Source: Jiangella endophytica
Lineage (GTDB): Bacteria > Actinomycetota > Actinomycetes > Jiangellales > Jiangellaceae
NCBI RefSeq assembly: GCF_003427025.1
Contig: NZ_QVAI01000006.1
Span: 248,001 to 312,000 of the forward strand
Reading direction: 5' to 3'
DNA length: 64,000 nt
Numbering within the stretch: position 1 is the stretch's first letter; each line of letters begins with the position of its first letter. A model generated the notes under the pieces. The model had not been told where the DNA came from, made no database searches, and worked only from the letters and a program-made list of their open reading frames with translations. Shown piece after piece: positions 60,465 through 64,000 of the stretch. Position numbers and translations under genes: made by a program.

Positions 60465-61229
60465 TCAGCGACGGCGACCGGCGGGGTGCCGCTGCCCGAG
60501 CCCGAGCACCAGCCGGCGCGGCAGCCGCGGCAGCATGGCGGCGGCCACCTTGTACACGGGCCCCGGAACGGACACGACCTTCTGGCGGCGCAGGTCCTTC
60601 AGCGCGGCGGCGACCACCGCGTCGGCGTCGAGCCACATCCACGACGGCAACGCGGACATGTTGATCTCGGCGCGGTCATGGAACTCGGTGCGAACGAACC
60701 CCGGCGCCAGCGCCATCACCTGGACGCCGGTTCCGCGCAGCTGTGGCGCGAGACCCTCACTGAACGCCGTCACCCAGGCCTTCGCCGCGCTGTACGTGCT
60801 GCGCGGCACCCAGCCGGCCACCGAGCTGACGTTGACCACGGCGCCGCGGCCGCGCTCGACCATGCCGGGCAGCGCGGCGTGCGTCAGCCGCAACACGGCC
60901 CGGACCAGCACGTCCAGCAGGTACTCCTCGTCGGCGACGTCGTTGGTGAGGAACCGGCCGCGCAGCGTGAAGCCGGCATTGTTGACCAGCAGGTCGACCG
61001 GGCGCACCTCGTCGCGCAGCCGCTTCTCGACCAGCTCGGGGTCGGTCGCGAGGTCGGCCGGCAGCACCTCGGCGCCCACGCCGTAGGCGCCGCGCAGTTC
61101 GGTGGCGACGGTCTGCAGCCGGGCCTCGTCGCGGGACACGAGGACGACGTCGTGGCCGCGCGCCGCGAGCGCCCGGACGAAGGCCAGGCCGATGCCCGCG
61201 GTGGGTCCGGTGACGAGTGCCGTAGCCAT
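60465..61229 (-). CDS. Short-chain dehydrogenase/reductase
   Basis: A 254-residue SDR, DltE/YqjQ-like group. TGPTAGIGLAFVRAL (about 7-21) is the nucleotide loop, with SRDE after strand 2 suggesting NADP. NNAGFTLRG, VNVSSVAGW and YSAAKAWVTAF hold the NNAG, Ser and Tyr/Lys motifs. The C-terminal part (PSWMWLDADAVVAAALKDLRRQKVVSVPGPVYKVAAAMLPRLPRRL) is the family's lipid-directed extension, which may contact the membrane. Its stop abuts the VanZ gene stop with no gap, so the two converge without a terminator. Confidence 0.9.
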   Translation of the reverse strand: MATALVTGPTAGIGLAFVRALAARGHDVVLVSRDEARLQTVATELRGAYGVGAEVLPADLATDPELVEKRLRDEVRPVDLLVNNAGFTLRGRFLTNDVADEEYLLDVLVRAVLRLTHAALPGMVERGRGAVVNVSSVAGWVPRSTYSAAKAWVTAFSEGLAPQLRGTGVQVMALAPGFVRTEFHDRAEINMSALPSWMWLDADAVVAAALKDLRRQKVVSVPGPVYKVAAAMLPRLPRRLVLGLGQRHPAGRRR

Positions 61230-61339
61230 GGGCCGAACCCTACGCCGCCGACCACGATGCGAGACCGGCGGCCGAATCGCCTTACATCGTGACGATCATG
61301 GTCACACTTCGCTCATTGCGGTCGATAAGGTCATGATTC

Positions 61340-62779
61340 GTGAGCGATCTCCCCCACCCCGCCGTAGCCGACGCCGCCCGCTACTTCGACACGTGGATCG
61401 CCTTCCGGCAGCAGTACGACCACGTTCCCGGCATCCAGGCCGCCGTCCTCCACGAGGACAAGCTGCTGCTGTCCAGCGCGCACGGACTCGCCGACGTCGA
61501 GGACGGCGTCGCGCTGACCCCGCAGCACCTGTTCCGGATCGCGTCGCACTCGAAGACGTTCACGGCCACCGCGGTGCTCCAGCTGGCCGAGCGCGAGCAG
61601 CTGCGCCTGGACGACCAGGCGGTGCACTGGCTGCCGTTCCTGCGCGGCACGCCGCTGGCCGTGGTGACGGTGCGCGAGCTGCTCGGGCACGGCGGCGGCG
61701 TGGTCCGCGACAGCCGCGACGGCGACTTCTGGCAACTGGCGCACGCGTTCCCCGACGAGGACCGGCTGCGCGCCATCCTGCTCGCCGACGGCGCCGACGT
61801 GCTGCCGGCGAACGAGCGGTTCAAGTACTCCAACATCGGCTACTCGATGCTCGGCATGATCGTCGCGACCGCGTCCGGGCAGCCGTACCACGCGTTCGTG
61901 CACGAGAACATCGTCGAGGCGCTGTCGCTGGAGAACACCGGCCCCGAGTACGACCCGGTCCGGGCCGGCGACTACGCCACCGGCTACACCGCACTCTCCT
62001 ACGCCGACCGGCGCATCCCGATCGACCACGTCGACACCGCCGCGATGGCCGCCGCCACCGGGTTCTTCAGCACCGCCGAGGACCTCGTCCACTACGTGGC
62101 GGCGCATTTCCACGGCGACACCCGGCTCGTGTCGGACGCGTCCAAGCGGCGCATGCAGCGGGCGGAGTGGAAGGTCCAGGGGCGCGGCGACGCGGAGTAC
62201 GGCCTCGGCTTCGGCCGGGCGATGATCGGCGACCGGCTGGTGTTCGGCCACGGCGGCGGCTACCCCGGCCACATCACCCGGACGTCGTTCGACCCGGCCG
62301 GGCGGCTGGCGGTCTCGGTGCTCACCAACACCATCGACGGGCCCGCGCAGATGCTCGCCGACGGGCTGATCCGGCTGGTGAACCTCGCCCAGACCACGGG
62401 TCCGCAGCTGGCGCCGTCACCGGCCGACCTGTCCCGGTTCACCGGGCGCTTCGCCAGCATGTGGCGGGTGTTCGACGTGGTCGACCTGGCCGGACGGCTC
62501 TTCCTGCTCGATCCGACCGAGCGCGACCCCACGGAGGAACCCATGCGGCTCGCCGTCGTCGACGACCACACGCTGCGGATCACCGGCGGCACCGGCTACG
62601 CGCCCGTGGGCGAGACGATCCGCTTCCACTTCGGCGTCGACGGCGTCGACTCCGTGCAGGCGTTCGCGATGACCGCGCACCCGATCGACCGGGTGGCCCG
62701 GGCGGTGCGCACGCGCGACCGCGTCTCCCCGGGCACACCGCTGGTCACGAATGGTGCCGGCGACGTTCCCGCGAGATGA
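61340..62779 (+). CDS. Class C beta-lactamase-fold serine hydrolase
   Basis: A 479-residue hydrolase of the penicillin-binding/esterase fold. The three catalytic motifs are S69-H-S-K72, Y163-S-N165 and HGGG near residue 306. No signal peptide or membrane helix is visible, so it may be cytosolic. A C-terminal domain of about 120 residues (LSRFTGRFASMWRVFDVVDLAGRLFLLDPT) is the lipocalin-like tail of DUF3471-type esterases. These proteins act as esterases or D-aminopeptidases rather than antibiotic-destroying enzymes in most cases. GTG 61340. Its last 35 bases overlap a small minus-strand frame. Confidence 0.9.
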   Translation: MSDLPHPAVADAARYFDTWIAFRQQYDHVPGIQAAVLHEDKLLLSSAHGLADVEDGVALTPQHLFRIASHSKTFTATAVLQLAEREQLRLDDQAVHWLPFLRGTPLAVVTVRELLGHGGGVVRDSRDGDFWQLAHAFPDEDRLRAILLADGADVLPANERFKYSNIGYSMLGMIVATASGQPYHAFVHENIVEALSLENTGPEYDPVRAGDYATGYTALSYADRRIPIDHVDTAAMAAATGFFSTAEDLVHYVAAHFHGDTRLVSDASKRRMQRAEWKVQGRGDAEYGLGFGRAMIGDRLVFGHGGGYPGHITRTSFDPAGRLAVSVLTNTIDGPAQMLADGLIRLVNLAQTTGPQLAPSPADLSRFTGRFASMWRVFDVVDLAGRLFLLDPTERDPTEEPMRLAVVDDHTLRITGGTGYAPVGETIRFHFGVDGVDSVQAFAMTAHPIDRVARAVRTRDRVSPGTPLVTNGAGDVPAR

Positions 62780-62834
62780 GCTCGCAGACGGCCCACAGGA
62801 GGGGCAGGGCAAGGACGACGAGGGTCGAGGTCAT
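62745..62834 (-). CDS. Possible 29-residue membrane peptide
   Basis: A short frame encodes one hydrophobic helix (MTSTLVVLALPLLWAVCEL) with a basic tail ending RRRHHS, behind a good AGGTGAGAG ribosome site. It overlaps the serine hydrolase 3' end and directly follows the zinc-knuckle-like gene on the same strand. It is too short to judge by composition. Confidence 0.4.
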   Translation of the reverse strand: MTSTLVVLALPLLWAVCELISRERRRHHS

Positions 62835-62848
62835 CTCTCTCACCTGGT

Positions 62849-63082
62849 TCAGAACCGCGGGCGCGGTTCGGTACGGGTCACGCTGTGGCTCCACTGGCCG
62901 GCCCATGCCGCCGCGGGGCAGGGCCAGCTCTCTCCGCACTCGCGGCACGACGAGGAGCGGTGCGGCACCCAGCGCCGACCCGGAACGTGGTCGCGTAGCA
63001 GCCGGGAGGCGTAGGCGTCGAGCTCATCGGCGCTCCAGTCGACGAGGCCGTACCCGTGCGCTCGGGCCGTGAAGCGGGCCAT
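62849..63082 (-). CDS. Small CxxC protein of the XRE-partner type
   Basis: A 77-residue basic protein. RSSSCRECGESWPCPAAAWAGQW (about 48-70) has the C-x2-C-x4-P-C pattern seen in many short actinobacterial proteins encoded beside XRE/DUF5753 regulators. The N-terminus (FTARAHGYGLVDWSADELDAYASRLLRDH) is helical and charged. ATG 63082 follows GGAGGAGAG closely. It is divergent from the XRE gene. Zinc binding is plausible but unproven, and function is unknown. Confidence 0.7.
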   Translation of the reverse strand: MARFTARAHGYGLVDWSADELDAYASRLLRDHVPGRRWVPHRSSSCRECGESWPCPAAAWAGQWSHSVTRTEPRPRF

Positions 63083-63265
63083 CTCTCCTCCGTCGTGCCG
63101 CGCCTGTCGAAGGTCCGTGCTCCGGGCTCGGCCACACCCCGTTCCAAGCGGGCGCGAACCTGTGCCTGGCATCGCTTCGCCACGGCTCGGATCAGCCGAA
63201 ACGCTGCGCCGTAGCCCTTGGCGAAGTATCGTGCATGAACTGAGCCACCCGCGGGAACAATTTCG

Positions 63266-63308
63266 GTGTCACGCCCCCCACTTGTGACGCTGCCCGCGAC
63301 TTTGTGAC
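63266..63308. promoter_or_regulatory. TGTGAC repeats ahead of the XRE gene
   Basis: TTGTGAC occurs at 63282-63288 and again at 63302-63308, exactly 20 bases apart, and an inverted GTGTCAC is at 63266-63272. The start codon of the XRE gene follows at 63325. The pattern looks like a self-regulated operator. The rest of 63083-63324 shows no supported gene. Confidence 0.45.
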
Positions 63309-63324
63309 ATCGCCTGGAGATGCC

Positions 63325-64000
63325 GTGACAGACCATGATCCGGATTCCGCGGCCGCCTTTTTCGGTGGTGAGCTGGCGCGGGCGCGTCACCGTGCTGGCC
63401 TGACCCAAGAACAGTTGGCAGAAAAGCTCAACTACTCCCGCGGGGCCGTCGCTAATGTGGAAACCGCGCAGCGGCCTCCGCAGCGAGAGTTCGCGGAACG
63501 TTGCGATGAGATCCTGGGAACCGACGGCCTCCTCGTCCGCGCTTGGAAGATGGTGAGCCGCGAGTCGGTGCCCGCGAAGTATCGAGGGTTCATCGAGGAG
63601 GAAGAACGGGCAAAGTCGATCCACACGTACGAGCAGACCTTTCCGCCCGGACTCCTGCAGACACAGGCGTATGCACGCGAGCTCCTGGCGGGCGTCAGGA
63701 TGGCCTATGACAACCATGTCGACACACAGGTCGAAGCCCGGATCCGGCGGCAGGAGATCCTGCGCCGCGACGATCCGCCGAGGCTGCGAGCGGTGATCGA
63801 CGAGGCCGCGCTCCGTCGGATGATCGGCGGGCCGGACGTCATGAGAGATCAACTTCAACACCTGCTCAAAATGGGCGAGATGCGGCATATCACCATTCAG
63901 GTGATGCCATTCGGCGCGGGAGCACATGCCGCACTGAACGGACAAATGACGATCTTCGACCGCCTGAACGGGCAGCCGGTGTTGTACTACGAGGGCCCCA
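63325..64000 (+). CDS. XRE-family regulator with DUF5753, cut by window end
   Basis: The first 225 codons are present and the frame is open to the edge. The N-terminal helix-turn-helix (about 14-70: FFGGELARARHRAGLTQEQLAEKLNYSRGAVANVETAQRPP) is followed by DUF5753 (about 100 onward): SIHTYEQTFPPGLLQTQAYARELLAGV, RRQEILRRDDPPRLRAVIDEAALRR and EMRHITIQVMPFGAGAHAALNGQMTIFD. These regulators (Scr1-like) often pair with small DUF397-type or CxxC proteins that bind them. GTG 63325 lies 6 bases after GGAG. The local base composition is lower in GC than the surroundings, as is usual for this often mobile gene family. Confidence 0.92.
   Translation, partial: MTDHDPDSAAAFFGGELARARHRAGLTQEQLAEKLNYSRGAVANVETAQRPPQREFAERCDEILGTDGLLVRAWKMVSRESVPAKYRGFIEEEERAKSIHTYEQTFPPGLLQTQAYARELLAGVRMAYDNHVDTQVEARIRRQEILRRDDPPRLRAVIDEAALRRMIGGPDVMRDQLQHLLKMGEMRHITIQVMPFGAGAHAALNGQMTIFDRLNGQPVLYYEGP

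Overview
This 64 kb window is GC-rich chromosomal DNA from an actinomycete. The signs are dense overlapping ATGA/GTGA junctions, many GTG starts, Tat and lipobox export signals, ABC-2 exporters, DUF5753 XRE and SigE-type regulators, and a phosphotransferase system (PTS) of the Streptomyces GlcNAc kind. A Jiangella- or Streptomyces-like organism fits, but no species can be fixed from the sequence alone. I see no rRNA, tRNA, CRISPR array, transposase or phage gene.

Layout. 1-7112: end of a class II aldolase gene, HPr (ptsH), a GntR/FCD regulator beside a Tat-exported beta-helix protein, an MFS exporter, a uridine-kinase-like gene, a lipoprotein and a methyltransferase. 7113-14828: a Tat-exported amidohydrolase, a Tat-exported PL8 polysaccharide lyase, RNase HI with a zinc-knuckle-like N-terminus, an aminoglycoside phosphotransferase and a Tat-exported phosphodiesterase. 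14874-19758: a DrrABC-like drug-resistance operon (ABC-2 ATPase, permease, UvrA-like ATPase) divergent from its TetR regulator across a palindromic operator. 19762-22212: SRPBCC, secreted SnoaL-like protein and a MocR regulator. 22306-28609: a glycan operon on the minus strand (binding lipoprotein, two permeases, N-acetylneuraminate-lyase-like enzyme, GH36 alpha-galactosidase). 28717-33849: three oxidoreductases, an AraC regulator, and an unrecognised two-gene membrane operon behind a DNA-damage-type promoter motif. 33983-38428: a second sugar ABC operon ending in a ROK regulator. 38673-46111: an almost complete amino-sugar PTS locus (EI, EIIC, EIIB, EIIA, SIS-family deaminase candidate, HAD phosphatase) around two divergent GntR/UTRA regulators and a DasR-like (dre) operator. 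46179-64000: small membrane protein, DUF4262, F420/NADP-type reductase, PPOX, a four-gene double ABC-2 exporter, a CoA-disulfide-reductase-like flavoenzyme, SpoU methyltransferase, three tandem paralogous lipoproteins, a SigE-family sigma factor with a membrane partner, pyrE, VanZ-like protein, SDR, class-C serine hydrolase and an XRE/DUF5753 regulator cut by the window end.

How the genes fit together. HPr at 450 and EI/EIIA/EIIB/EIIC at 38-45 kb together make one phosphotransfer chain. The two ABC operons, GH36 enzyme, PL8 lyase, beta-helix protein and amidohydrolase point to scavenging of polysaccharide and amino-sugar material.

The least explained DNA lies between genes: a 232-bp inverted repeat enclosing five 20-bp tandem units (38437-38668), a 158-bp element with 17-bp perfect ends inside the glycan operon (25409-25566) sharing 25 bp with the region after ptsH, and a 46-bp two-copy repeat carrying a PafBC-like promoter box (17137 and 29674).
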